DNA of 64,000 nucleotides from JBFHRE01 sp041746105 (lineage in GTDB: Bacteria > Actinomycetota > Acidimicrobiia > Spongiisociales > ZC4RG35): positions 11,855 through 75,854 of the forward strand of contig JBGTHP010000036.1 in NCBI GenBank assembly GCA_041746105.1. Reading direction: 5' to 3'. The first letter of the stretch is position 1. Each line of letters begins with the position of its first letter. A program made the position numbers and the translations under genes. The notes beneath the pieces are model-generated. The model was given only the letters and a program-made list of their open reading frames with translations, was not told where the DNA came from and ran no database searches. This document shows positions 26,882 to 35,619 of this stretch, one piece after another.

Positions 26882-27979
26882 TCACCCGCCGAGGAGACCG
26901 TCTGCCCTGGCCTGGGCGACCGCTACGAGATGTTCCTCGAATGTGACAGAAAAGGTGTGGCTCCCGTCCTCGGAGGAGAGCACATAGAACTTGAATTCGC
27001 TTTCCGCCGGTTGGGCCGCCGCCCTCAACGAAGCCAGGCCCGGGGCCGAGATCGGGGTGGGCGGAAGGCCGGCCACACGGTAGCTGTTGTACGGTGAATC
27101 GACGTCGAGATTGATGGAGCGGGGATCACGACTCGAAACTGCGTACAGAACGGTGGCGTCGATCTGGAGAAGTTCCGAATCGCGAAGCCGGTTGCGGATC
27201 ACCGAGGAGACGAGTGGTCGTTCGTCGGCCACCCTGACCTCGGATTCGATCAGCGACGCTATGACGATGGCCTGGTATCGGGTGAAACCCGCCGCCTCGA
27301 TCTCGGTCCAATCGATCGAAGCCATCCGGTTCTCCATGGTCCGAGCCAATCGATTCAGAATCGATTGTGCGGACGCGGACTGAGCAAATTCGTAGGTGTC
27401 GGGAAACAGCAGTCCCTCCCACTCCGAGAGTTCTGGCTCGGCAGGCATCGTTTTGAGGGCTGTTGTTACCGAGCCGTCGGTCAACGCTGTTTGGAAATCC
27501 TCTTCCGGGATCCCGGTGTCATCTGACAGGCGGGCGATTATCTCCACGACGCGCAGGCCCTCTGGGATCGTGACACGGAACACTCGAGAGACCGGTCCCT
27601 GTTGGAGCAGAGTGAGTACGTCGTCAGGGTTCATCCCCGTGAACATGTCATAGGAGCCCGCCTGAAGAGAGGTGGCGAGACCCGAGGTGCGAACCAATGC
27701 CTGAAACTGGGTCGCGGAGCGCACCACCCCCTGTTCGGCAAGGATCTGGGCGATTTCAGCCGTGGACGAACCAAAAGGAATGTCGATCTGAACCGCCAGT
27801 CCAGGCTCTACGTCGATCCCTCCATCGCTCTCGGCAGCGCTGAATCTCACTCCGAGCGTGCTCGCGAGCGATGACGCGGCCGCCACGATCCCGACGCCGG
27901 CGAGGACGATCAGGACCAATGCCACGAGGGGCTTGGCGGCGCGTAAGGAAACTTTGTCGGGGGGTTGTGTCTGGCTCAT
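26882..27979 (-). CDS. mltG: Endolytic peptidoglycan transglycosylase MltG
   Basis: 365 residues. One membrane segment near the N-terminus (LVALVLIVLAGVGIVAAASSLA), then a YceG domain. The catalytic Glu is in IASLIESEVRV, followed by SSVIRNRL. C-terminal SPYNSYRVAGLPPTPISAPG is the family hallmark. MltG cuts nascent glycan strands and is thought to terminate chain growth. It overlaps the ruvX stop. Confidence 0.93.
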   Translation of the reverse strand: MSQTQPPDKVSLRAAKPLVALVLIVLAGVGIVAAASSLASTLGVRFSAAESDGGIDVEPGLAVQIDIPFGSSTAEIAQILAEQGVVRSATQFQALVRTSGLATSLQAGSYDMFTGMNPDDVLTLLQQGPVSRVFRVTIPEGLRVVEIIARLSDDTGIPEEDFQTALTDGSVTTALKTMPAEPELSEWEGLLFPDTYEFAQSASAQSILNRLARTMENRMASIDWTEIEAAGFTRYQAIVIASLIESEVRVADERPLVSSVIRNRLRDSELLQIDATVLYAVSSRDPRSINLDVDSPYNSYRVAGLPPTPISAPGLASLRAAAQPAESEFKFYVLSSEDGSHTFSVTFEEHLVAVAQARADGLLGG

Positions 27980-28386
27980 ACCCTGCGATCGAGATAATGC
28001 TGGAGGATCAGTGCCGCTGCTACTTTATCTACCTTCTTGCGCCTATCTCGCCGTTTGACCTTGCCCTCGATCAGGGCTCGTTCCGCATTGGATGTGGTGA
28101 AGCGTTCGTCAACCATCTCGACCGAGAGCCCGGTTGCTGCCGCAACCTCCTCCCCGAGTTTGCGTGCGGCAACCGCCGCCGGCCCCTCGGAACCGGAGAG
28201 CGATACCGGCAGCCCGACCACTATCAGGTCTGGATCGTGTTCTGACACCAGGGTCGTAATGGCTTGCACTGCTCCTTCGGCGTCGAGAACGCAGAGCGGA
28301 GACGCGACAAGCCGGAGAGGGTCACTCAGCGCAACTCCGATACGCCGGGTGCCATAGTCGAGAGCTAGAACCCGACCCAGATTCAT
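27976..28386 (-). CDS. ruvX: RuvX/YqgF Holliday junction resolvase-like nuclease
   Basis: 136 residues. RNase H-like fold: LALDYGTRRIGVALSDP, VVGLPVSLSG and DERFTTSNAE contain the acidic active-site residues. The protein is implicated in 16S rRNA 5'-end maturation in E. coli and resolvase activity elsewhere. Overlaps alaS by ATGA-type junction, and mltG follows. Confidence 0.93.
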   Translation of the reverse strand: MNLGRVLALDYGTRRIGVALSDPLRLVASPLCVLDAEGAVQAITTLVSEHDPDLIVVGLPVSLSGSEGPAAVAARKLGEEVAAATGLSVEMVDERFTTSNAERALIEGKVKRRDRRKKVDKVAAALILQHYLDRRV

Positions 28387-31007
28387 GCCCTCGAGAGGGC
28401 AGCGGCCACAGTTGCGCGTGCGGTCGTCAGCGCCGACTCCAAATGGCCGCCGTTGGGTCCCCCCGCCTGGGCCAGTTCAGGATCACGGGATCCGCCGCCT
28501 CCGAGTTCTTTGGCCGCGGCCGAAATGATGTCTGCAGCCGACACTCCGTCACGAACCAGGTCCATGCTGACTGCGCTCAGAAGAGCCCCTTTTCCGCCGT
28601 TGGTGGAACCCAGGACGACAACCCCGCGACCGATCCGATCCCGCACCCCCATGCCGAGCAGCCGCAGTTGTTCCGGAGGGAGTTCCCCGACGGCTTCGAT
28701 CACAACCTTGGCGTCCCCGACGACATCGGCGTTTCCCGACAGTTCTGCTGCCAGATCGGAGCGGCGTTGAGCTCGGATGGCCTCGATCTCATCTTCGAGT
28801 TCTTCCACCTTGGCGATGAGGGCTCCGACTCTGGCCGGTAGCTCGAGGGGCGGGGTCTTGAGGAGGCCGGCGGAGGTATCGAGAGCGTCGCGAACGGCCA
28901 CCAATTGCGAGTATGCCGCCTGGCCCGTCAAGGCTTCGATCCGCCGGACGTTCGATCCGATCGATGATTCAGACTGGATGATCATGGGACCGACCTCGCC
29001 GGCGCTATGGGTGTGGGTACCGCCGCAGAACTCGACCGAGAAGCCGCCGATCTGGACCACCCTCACGGTTTCGCCGTATTTGTCGCCGAAAAATGCAAGA
29101 GCGCCCATGTCCTTGGCCTTTTCTTGTGACGTCACGGTGGTCCGAACCCGGCTGTTGTCGATCAGCCGGCGGTTGGCAGTGGCTTCGATTTGGGCCAGCT
29201 CTTCTGCCGTGGTGCCCTGAAAGTGGGAGAAGTCGAACCGGAGGCGTCCTGGTTCGACCAGTGAACCGGCTTGATGGGCATGTTCCCCGATCACTTCGCG
29301 CAACGTTGCGTGCAACACATGGGTTCCGGTGTGGGACCGGCGGGTTCCAGCCCTGCGCACAGAATCGATAACCAATTCGGCTTCCTGTCCCACTTGCAGC
29401 GTGCCACCGGTGATCCGGCCGCGGTGGCCATGAAATCCCTGGACGGCATGTCGCACGTCGGTGACAGCAGCCGTTCCCGTGTTCGTTCTGATCGTCCCAT
29501 GGTCGGCCACCTGCCCACCCGACTCCGCGTAGAACGGCGTGCGGTCGACGAATATCTCGACGTCCTGGCCCTCCTCCGCCCGTTCGACCGGTTCTCCCTC
29601 TCGCAGGATCGCCAGCAACACTCCACTCCCGAGTTCGTTGTCGTATCCGATGAATTCTGTGAGCCCGATGTCATCCATCACCTTGCGATAGAACTCCCCT
29701 TTGACCGCTTCGTCCCCGCCCTTCCATTGCTTCCGTGCCCTGACACGTTGCGCCGCCATCTCCATATCGAACCCGCTCTGATCGACTTCGACCCCGCGTT
29801 CGCCTGCGATTTCCTTGGTGAGTTCGATCGGGAAGCCGTAGGTGTCGTGGAGCTTGAAGGCCACATCACCGGGTACAGGATTGTCGTCTTCGACTGCGAG
29901 GAGTTCGGTGTCGAGGAGTTGAATGCCAGACGCGAGAGTCCGGCGAAAACGTTCCTCTTCCCGACTCACCACTTCGGTGATGAAGCCTTGTTTGTCGCTC
30001 AGCTCTGGATACCAATCGCTCAAAGCATCCACCGTGGCTGCCACGAGGAGCGGTGTGACCAATCCTTCACCACCCAATTGGTAGGCGTGGCGAACTGCCT
30101 TGCGGATGATCCGCCTGAGTATGTAGCCGCGGCCATCGTTGGAGGGCATGACTTTGTCGCCGATCAGGACCGTCATGGTCCGTCCGTGATCGGCGAGGAT
30201 GCGGAGAGAGACATCGGTATCGGGGGCTTTCCCGTAGGTGGTGCCGGTGAAGGCAGCAGCCGCGTCCAGGACTGGTCGCACCGTGTCGATGCTGAAAGCT
30301 GATTCCACGTCCTGAAGGACCATCGCCAGACGCTCGAGTCCGAGGCCGGTGTCGATGCTTTTCGAAGGGAGTTCGCCGACCACGTGATAGGGGACGTCTT
30401 GGATGTTCTGCATGAACACGAGGTTCCAGATCTCGATGAACCGCTCTTCTCCGCCACCGATAGGGCCGCCGTCGGGTCCGAACTCCGGTCCCCGGTCATA
30501 GAAGATTTCGGCGCACGGGCCACACGGTCCGGCTACTCCCATCTGCCAGAAGTTGTCGTTCCCCCCGCGCTGTACTCGGTCCGGCGGAACCCCGACGTGT
30601 TCGACCCAGAGTTTGGCGGCCTCATCATCGGTTTCATACGCCGTGTACCAGAGCCGATCGGGGTCGAGTCCGTAACCTTCGGTCAACAACTCATGGGCCC
30701 ATGCCATCGCCTCTGCCTTGAAATAGTCGCCGAAGCTGAAGTTCCCCATCATCTCGAAGAAGGACATGTGGCGGACGGTTGTCCCGATGATGTCGATGTC
30801 GATGGTTCTCACAGACTTCTGAACCGAGGCCGCTCGCCTGAACGGTGCCGGTTCATCGCCAAGGAAATAGGGCTTGAACGGAACCATCCCGGCGTTCGTG
30901 AGCAGGAGTGTGGGGTCGATCGGGATGAGAGAGGCAGACGGCCGAATGGTGTGCCCGCGTTCTGCAAAAAAGTCGAGAAAGGTGCGCCGGATCTGAGATG
31001 AGTTCAT
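28383..31007 (-). CDS. alaS: Alanyl-tRNA synthetase
   Basis: 874 residues with all expected parts: class II core at the N-terminus (FLDFFAERGHTIRPSASLIP), editing domain with HTGTHVLHATL and the CGGTHTHSAGEVG zinc motif, and the C-Ala domain. Charges tRNA-Ala and hydrolyses mischarged Ser/Gly. TAACCT lies 10 bases ahead of the ATG, overlapping the stop of the upstream 67-residue gene; a start with a three- to four-base leader is possible. Confidence 0.97.
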   Translation of the reverse strand: MNSSQIRRTFLDFFAERGHTIRPSASLIPIDPTLLLTNAGMVPFKPYFLGDEPAPFRRAASVQKSVRTIDIDIIGTTVRHMSFFEMMGNFSFGDYFKAEAMAWAHELLTEGYGLDPDRLWYTAYETDDEAAKLWVEHVGVPPDRVQRGGNDNFWQMGVAGPCGPCAEIFYDRGPEFGPDGGPIGGGEERFIEIWNLVFMQNIQDVPYHVVGELPSKSIDTGLGLERLAMVLQDVESAFSIDTVRPVLDAAAAFTGTTYGKAPDTDVSLRILADHGRTMTVLIGDKVMPSNDGRGYILRRIIRKAVRHAYQLGGEGLVTPLLVAATVDALSDWYPELSDKQGFITEVVSREEERFRRTLASGIQLLDTELLAVEDDNPVPGDVAFKLHDTYGFPIELTKEIAGERGVEVDQSGFDMEMAAQRVRARKQWKGGDEAVKGEFYRKVMDDIGLTEFIGYDNELGSGVLLAILREGEPVERAEEGQDVEIFVDRTPFYAESGGQVADHGTIRTNTGTAAVTDVRHAVQGFHGHRGRITGGTLQVGQEAELVIDSVRRAGTRRSHTGTHVLHATLREVIGEHAHQAGSLVEPGRLRFDFSHFQGTTAEELAQIEATANRRLIDNSRVRTTVTSQEKAKDMGALAFFGDKYGETVRVVQIGGFSVEFCGGTHTHSAGEVGPMIIQSESSIGSNVRRIEALTGQAAYSQLVAVRDALDTSAGLLKTPPLELPARVGALIAKVEELEDEIEAIRAQRRSDLAAELSGNADVVGDAKVVIEAVGELPPEQLRLLGMGVRDRIGRGVVVLGSTNGGKGALLSAVSMDLVRDGVSAADIISAAAKELGGGGSRDPELAQAGGPNGGHLESALTTARATVAAALSRA

Positions 31008-31020
31008 TGAACGGGTGAGG

Positions 31021-31224
31021 TTAACGATGTTGGCGCAGAGCCACGACCGGTTTGCGGCTTCGAGGTGCCCTCACCGTTCGGGCAGCCAACTCGAGTAGAT
31101 CGGCGCCCGTATGTGCCGCCGCTGCCTTGAGCTCGTCGGGGCGTGGTTTCCTCCGAAGCGCTTTCACGGTGACGAACCCACCGAGAACGGTTCCCGTCAC
31201 AAACCACCACAATCGATCCAGCAT
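31021..31224 (-). CDS. Small membrane-anchored protein of unknown function
   Basis: 67 residues. N-terminal hydrophobic segment LWWFVTGTVLGGFVTVKAL (about 5-23) followed by a basic, helical cytoplasmic tail. Small proteins of this kind are often found next to alaS in actinobacteria, but I know no function. It is 13 bases before alaS, so likely one unit. TAGCGT 6 bases upstream points to a leaderless start. Confidence 0.7.
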   Translation of the reverse strand: MLDRLWWFVTGTVLGGFVTVKALRRKPRPDELKAAAAHTGADLLELAARTVRAPRSRKPVVALRQHR

Positions 31225-31230
31225 GATCCA

Positions 31231-31236
31231 ACGCTA
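31231..31236 (-). promoter_or_regulatory. -10 box heading the alaS-ruvX-mltG-aroE unit
   Basis: TAGCGT on the minus strand, 6 bases before the ATG of the small membrane protein gene. The identical hexamer at the identical distance precedes rarA. Confidence 0.45.
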
Positions 31237-31262
31237 GTCCATGGAGGACGAGGCTCGACAGG

Positions 31263-32507
31263 TCAGGATCGGACCGCGACCAGCTTCTTGATCGCACCGT
31301 CGAAGGTCAGCAGATAGACCTCGCCTTCTTGGTCGATGCCAAACCCGTTGACCTGCCCGACATCCTCGAGCCACGGTATCGGCTCTGACGCGGTGCCACC
31401 GGACATCGTGAAACTCCGAACCCAGCCCGAGCACCAATCGGCATACAGATAGTGACCGTTCAATTCCGGGATCAGATCACCCCGGTACACCACTCCGCCG
31501 GTGATCGAGCAACCTTCAACGTGGGAATATTCGATCACCGGGAGGGTCAATCCTTCTTCGACGGGATCACAACCGGCCTGAAAACAGCTGCTGCCTTCCA
31601 TCCGAAGCCAGCCGAAATTGGAGCCAGGCAGCTCATCAATAGGGACCACGTCCACTTCTTCCCAGTCCTCCTGGCCGACGTCGGCGATGTAGAACAAACC
31701 TGTTTCGAAATCGATCCAGGTACGCCACGGATTTCTAAGCCCGATCGCGATCACCTCGGGCGCCTTTCCCTCGCGATATGGGTTCGTGGGCGGTATCGAG
31801 TACGGCACTCCCCCGTCCACGTCGACGCGCAGGATCTTTCCGAGAAGTGTGTCTGGATTCTGGGCATTGAGTGAAGCCTTACCTCCCTCTCCCACCGAGA
31901 GATACAGGAGCCCGTCCGGTCCGAATTGGAGCATTCCTCCGTTGTGACGGTTCGTCGGCTTGTCGATATCGATCAACGTGATCTCGGAGGCGGGGTCGGC
32001 AACACCGTTCACAGCCGAGAATTCGGCCAAGGTTGTTTGTTCTATCCCGTGGCGGTAGTAGTAGAGGAAGAACCTGCCATTTTCTGCGAAATCCGGATGA
32101 AACGCCATTCCCAGCAGCCCCGGTTCGATTCCGTCCTCGGAGTTCACCCGCTCGGAGATGTCGAGCCATGGTGCGGTTTCTCCCAAGGCCCGGATCGTGC
32201 CACTTCGCTCGACAACGAGGTTCTGGTCCGAGCCGGGAAGTGGCAGCATCATGATGGGCTCCCGGAAGTCGGTTGCCTCCACCTGCAGTGACAGACCGGA
32301 CAGCGGGGCCAGCGGTTCTGTGGTTGTCGTCGAAAGCGTCGCAACTGTGGTGGTGGCCTGCGAAGTGGGAGCGGCAACACTCGGCTCGACGGACGCTGGT
32401 TCGATTTCCGTCGTCGACGTCGGTGCCGGGGAGACACCCGCGCTGCACGCAGAAATGCAGCCGATGATCACCGTCAGCCCGAAACTTCGTCTGATCCGGG
32501 TTGTCAA
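31263..32507 (-). CDS. PQQ-type sugar dehydrogenase-like lipoprotein (GSDH family)
   Basis: 414 residues. Signal peptide with lipobox CISAC (Cys near residue 21), then a Thr/Ser-rich linker to about residue 70, then a six-bladed propeller of the glucose/sorbosone dehydrogenase family: GLLGMAFHPDFAENG, RHNGGMLQFGPDGLLYLSVGEGG and PEVIAIGLRNPWR are hallmarks. Such proteins oxidise sugars at the cell surface with PQQ, but many are uncharacterised. The start is TTG, overlapping the rarA TGA (TTGA), so expression is tied to rarA. Confidence 0.87.
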   Translation of the reverse strand: MTTRIRRSFGLTVIIGCISACSAGVSPAPTSTTEIEPASVEPSVAAPTSQATTTVATLSTTTTEPLAPLSGLSLQVEATDFREPIMMLPLPGSDQNLVVERSGTIRALGETAPWLDISERVNSEDGIEPGLLGMAFHPDFAENGRFFLYYYRHGIEQTTLAEFSAVNGVADPASEITLIDIDKPTNRHNGGMLQFGPDGLLYLSVGEGGKASLNAQNPDTLLGKILRVDVDGGVPYSIPPTNPYREGKAPEVIAIGLRNPWRTWIDFETGLFYIADVGQEDWEEVDVVPIDELPGSNFGWLRMEGSSCFQAGCDPVEEGLTLPVIEYSHVEGCSITGGVVYRGDLIPELNGHYLYADWCSGWVRSFTMSGGTASEPIPWLEDVGQVNGFGIDQEGEVYLLTFDGAIKKLVAVRS

Positions 32508-33832
32508 CGTCCCTCTCTACCCAGAATCTCGTCGAGCCAGGCGATGCGCTCGCTCAGACCGTCCTCCCTTCCTTGTTTGGTCGGGTGAAACAGCGGTACC
32601 GGCTCGACCTCGGGTGGGAAATACGACTGGGCTACGACGTGGCCGGGGAAGTTGTGCGCGTACCGATAGCCGGCACCGTGCCCGATCTGGGCTGCTCCCC
32701 CGTAATGCGAGTCTCGCAGGTGGGCTGGAATGGTCGGTGAGGGTCCCCCCTCGATCAAATCTCGCGCGGCCCCGATGGCGTTGGTGACCGAGTTCGACTT
32801 GGGAGCCGCTGCCAGATAGATGGTGGCTTGGGTTATCGCAAAGGCCGCCTGAGGCAACCCGATGTGGGCGAGGGCGGCCGAGGCGGCGGTTGCTTGAAGA
32901 AGGGCGTTGGGGTCGGCCAGACCAATGTCCTCCGACGCCAGAATGATCAGTCTGCGGACGATGAACTCGGGGTCCTCCCCCCCTTCCAGCATCAGATGCA
33001 GCCAGTAGAGAGCCGCATCGACATCCGAACCTCGCACCGATTTGATGAATGCAGAAACGACGTCGTAGTGCTGATCGCCACCCTTGTCGTATCTCACGAT
33101 TCGGCGTTGCAGCGCCTCTTCCACATCCTCGAGATCGATCAGCGCGCTCTCTCGGCCCTGAGCCAGCGCGGCCGCAACCTCCAATACGGTCAGAGTATGC
33201 CGACCGTCGCCGCCCGTTCGCTCTGCGATAGCGCTCTTGGCGTCTGCCGCGATCCCGAGACCGGAATCGCCAAGGCCCCTTGGGTCGGTCAACGCCTTGT
33301 CGACCAGCACGGCCAGATGAGGGGCAGCAATCGATTCGGTCCGAAACAATGTCATTCGTGACAGGAGCGGCGAGTTGACCTCGAAGAAGGGGTTCTCGGT
33401 CGTGGCGCCGATCAGGATCAACGTCCCGTCTTCGACCCCTGGTAGCAGAGCGTCCTGCTGGCCTTTGTTGAATCGATGAATCTCGTCGAGGAACAAGACC
33501 GTTCGCCGCTCCTGGGAAGCGATTCGTTCCCTCGCAGCAGCCAGGATCTCACGGACATCCTTGACGCCGGCCGAGGTTGCCGACAGAGTTTCGAACGCCG
33601 CTTCGGCGTACCCCGCGATGAGTCGCGCCAGCGTTGTTTTGCCGGTGCCGGGTGGACCCCAGAGCAGGAGCGATACCGGCCGTCCCGACTCGACCAAACG
33701 GCGGAACGCAGCGCCGGGCCGCAGGAGAGCGTCCTGGCCGACCACGTCGTCGAGTGTCTGCGGCCGCATCCGAGCGGCGAGAGGAGCGACCGCGGCGAGC
33801 GCCTCGTCGGTTCTGGCCGTGAAGAGATCCAT
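32504..33832 (-). CDS. rarA: Replication-associated recombination protein A (RarA/MgsA)
   Basis: 442 residues. AAA+ ATPase related to clamp loaders: MRPQTLDDVVGQDALL, Walker A GPPGTGKTTLA, Walker B VLFLDEIHRFNKGQQDALLP, and the C-terminal tetramerisation part ending with the GRE..ERIAWL segment. It acts at stalled forks and binds SSB. It has a leaderless-type start (TAGCGT 6 bases ahead). Confidence 0.95.
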   Translation of the reverse strand: MDLFTARTDEALAAVAPLAARMRPQTLDDVVGQDALLRPGAAFRRLVESGRPVSLLLWGPPGTGKTTLARLIAGYAEAAFETLSATSAGVKDVREILAAARERIASQERRTVLFLDEIHRFNKGQQDALLPGVEDGTLILIGATTENPFFEVNSPLLSRMTLFRTESIAAPHLAVLVDKALTDPRGLGDSGLGIAADAKSAIAERTGGDGRHTLTVLEVAAALAQGRESALIDLEDVEEALQRRIVRYDKGGDQHYDVVSAFIKSVRGSDVDAALYWLHLMLEGGEDPEFIVRRLIILASEDIGLADPNALLQATAASAALAHIGLPQAAFAITQATIYLAAAPKSNSVTNAIGAARDLIEGGPSPTIPAHLRDSHYGGAAQIGHGAGYRYAHNFPGHVVAQSYFPPEVEPVPLFHPTKQGREDGLSERIAWLDEILGREGR

Positions 33833-33838
33833 GATCTG

Positions 33839-33844
33839 ACGCTA
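33839..33844 (-). promoter_or_regulatory. -10 box giving a leaderless rarA transcript
   Basis: TAGCGT on the minus strand with 6 bases (CAGATC) to the rarA ATG, inside the 38-base gap after aspS. Confidence 0.45.
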
Positions 33845-33870
33845 CGCCGGTTGCGACATGAGCGGCTCGG

Positions 33871-35616
33871 TCATGTCGCCTGAGGCCGAACCCGTATGCC
33901 GAGTTCGGCGAGTTGGCCATCGTCGACCGGCGTCGGTGAGCCGGTCAGGGGGTCGGTTCCAGTTTGGGTTTTGGGGAACGGCATGACCTGGCGGATATTT
34001 GGCTCTCCTTGGAGGATCGAAACCAGCCGGTCGATCCCGATGGCAAAACCGGCATGGGGTGGGGTCCCATAGCGGAGCCCCTGGAGGAACCAACCAAATC
34101 GAATCTCTGCCTCCTCGCGACCAATGCCCATGACGTCGAAGACCTGTGCCTGAACCTCCGGGTCGAAGATCCGAACGCTGCCCGACCCGAGTTCTGAGCC
34201 GTTGAGGACGAGGTCGTAGGCCTTTGATATCGAGTTCTCCGGATCATTGCGCATCTGTTCGACGTCGACCGGTGCGGTGAACGGATGGTGGGAAGGTCTG
34301 AAGCCGCCACCATCGATCGGTTCAAAAGTCGGGAAGTCGATGACGAACAAGGGGATCAGGTCCTCGTGTCCCTCCGGTCGACCGAGGTCGAGCCGAAGTT
34401 GACCGAGCACCCGCGAAACAACTCTCCATCCGTCCGCCGCCAGGAGGAGGAGATCGCCGGGAGAACCGCCCAATTCCTCCTTCGTCCTGTCCTGCTCCTC
34501 GGCGCTCAAGAACTTGGATACCGGCGAGCGGAGCGACCCGTCCGACTCGACAACCATCCAGACGAGGCCCTTCGCCCCTAGATCCTTGGCCTTGTCGGTC
34601 AAAGCGTCCATTTTCGATCGCGAGGTTTCCTGAGGTCCCGCATTGATTCCCCTGACCACCCCGCTGGACGCGAGGACTCCGGAAAAGGCCTTGAATTCGC
34701 TCGAAGCGAAAACCGAAGAGAGCTCTCGGATCTCCATCCCGAACCGGAGATCAGGTTTGTCCGATCCAAACCGGGTCATCGCCTCCTGCCAGGTCATCCG
34801 AGGAAACGGGGTTGCGAGGTCGATGTCTCGCACGGCCTTGGTGACGGCGACCATCACCCGCTCCAGAACGTCGAGGACGTCATCCTGATCCCAGAACGAC
34901 CCTTCGAAGTCGAGCTGTGAAAACTCGATCTGGCGGTCTGCCCTGAAGTCTTCGTCGCGGTAACAGCGGGCGACCTGGTAGTAACGCTCTACCCCGGCGA
35001 CCATCAGAAGTTGTTTGAAGAGCTGTGGGGACTGGGGCAAAGCGTAGAAAGAGCCCTTTTGGTGGCGGCTTGGCACCAGAACGTCGCGTGCCCCTTCTGG
35101 TGTAGAGGCGATGAGGGTCGGGGTTTCGACTTCGAGGAAACCAAGTTGGTCCATCACTTGACGCATCACGGCAATCGTGCGCGACCTTGCTCTCAGGTTG
35201 GCAGCCATCGAAGGGCGACGAAGGTCGAGATATCGATAACGGAGTCGCGTTCCCTCGTCGGTCTCAACCCGGTCTTCGATCATGAAGGGGAGGGCTTCCG
35301 AACCGGCGAGCACCTCGAGTTCGGATGCTGCCAACTCGACAGTCCCTGTGGCCAGCCCTTCGTTCACGGTGCCGTCTGGACGTCCCTGCACGGTGCCAGT
35401 CACTTTGATGCAGTCCTCCATCTTGAGCCTGGAGGCGCTCGGGATGAGAGTCGGGTCGAGAACGAGTTGCAGGATCCCGCTCGCGTCTCTCAAGTCGACG
35501 AATACGATTCCTCCCATGTCGCGTCTGCGCTGAACCCATCCAGCCACGGTCTGGGAGGAGCCTTCCTTGCCGATGGCGTCTGCGGCGTGGATGGTCCTAT
35601 ACCTTGTCGATTCCAT
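33871..35616 (-). CDS. aspS: Aspartyl-tRNA synthetase
   Basis: 581 residues, bacterial type with the GAD insertion: OB-fold anticodon domain (VAGWVQRRRDMGGIVFVDLRD), class II motifs YRDEDFRADRQIEFSQLD and GFAIGIDRLVSIL. Whether it is discriminating or also charges tRNA-Asn cannot be told here, since gatCAB is not in the window. Follows hisS after 3 bases. Confidence 0.97.
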   Translation of the reverse strand: MESTRYRTIHAADAIGKEGSSQTVAGWVQRRRDMGGIVFVDLRDASGILQLVLDPTLIPSASRLKMEDCIKVTGTVQGRPDGTVNEGLATGTVELAASELEVLAGSEALPFMIEDRVETDEGTRLRYRYLDLRRPSMAANLRARSRTIAVMRQVMDQLGFLEVETPTLIASTPEGARDVLVPSRHQKGSFYALPQSPQLFKQLLMVAGVERYYQVARCYRDEDFRADRQIEFSQLDFEGSFWDQDDVLDVLERVMVAVTKAVRDIDLATPFPRMTWQEAMTRFGSDKPDLRFGMEIRELSSVFASSEFKAFSGVLASSGVVRGINAGPQETSRSKMDALTDKAKDLGAKGLVWMVVESDGSLRSPVSKFLSAEEQDRTKEELGGSPGDLLLLAADGWRVVSRVLGQLRLDLGRPEGHEDLIPLFVIDFPTFEPIDGGGFRPSHHPFTAPVDVEQMRNDPENSISKAYDLVLNGSELGSGSVRIFDPEVQAQVFDVMGIGREEAEIRFGWFLQGLRYGTPPHAGFAIGIDRLVSILQGEPNIRQVMPFPKTQTGTDPLTGSPTPVDDGQLAELGIRVRPQAT

Positions 35617-35619
35617 TTG

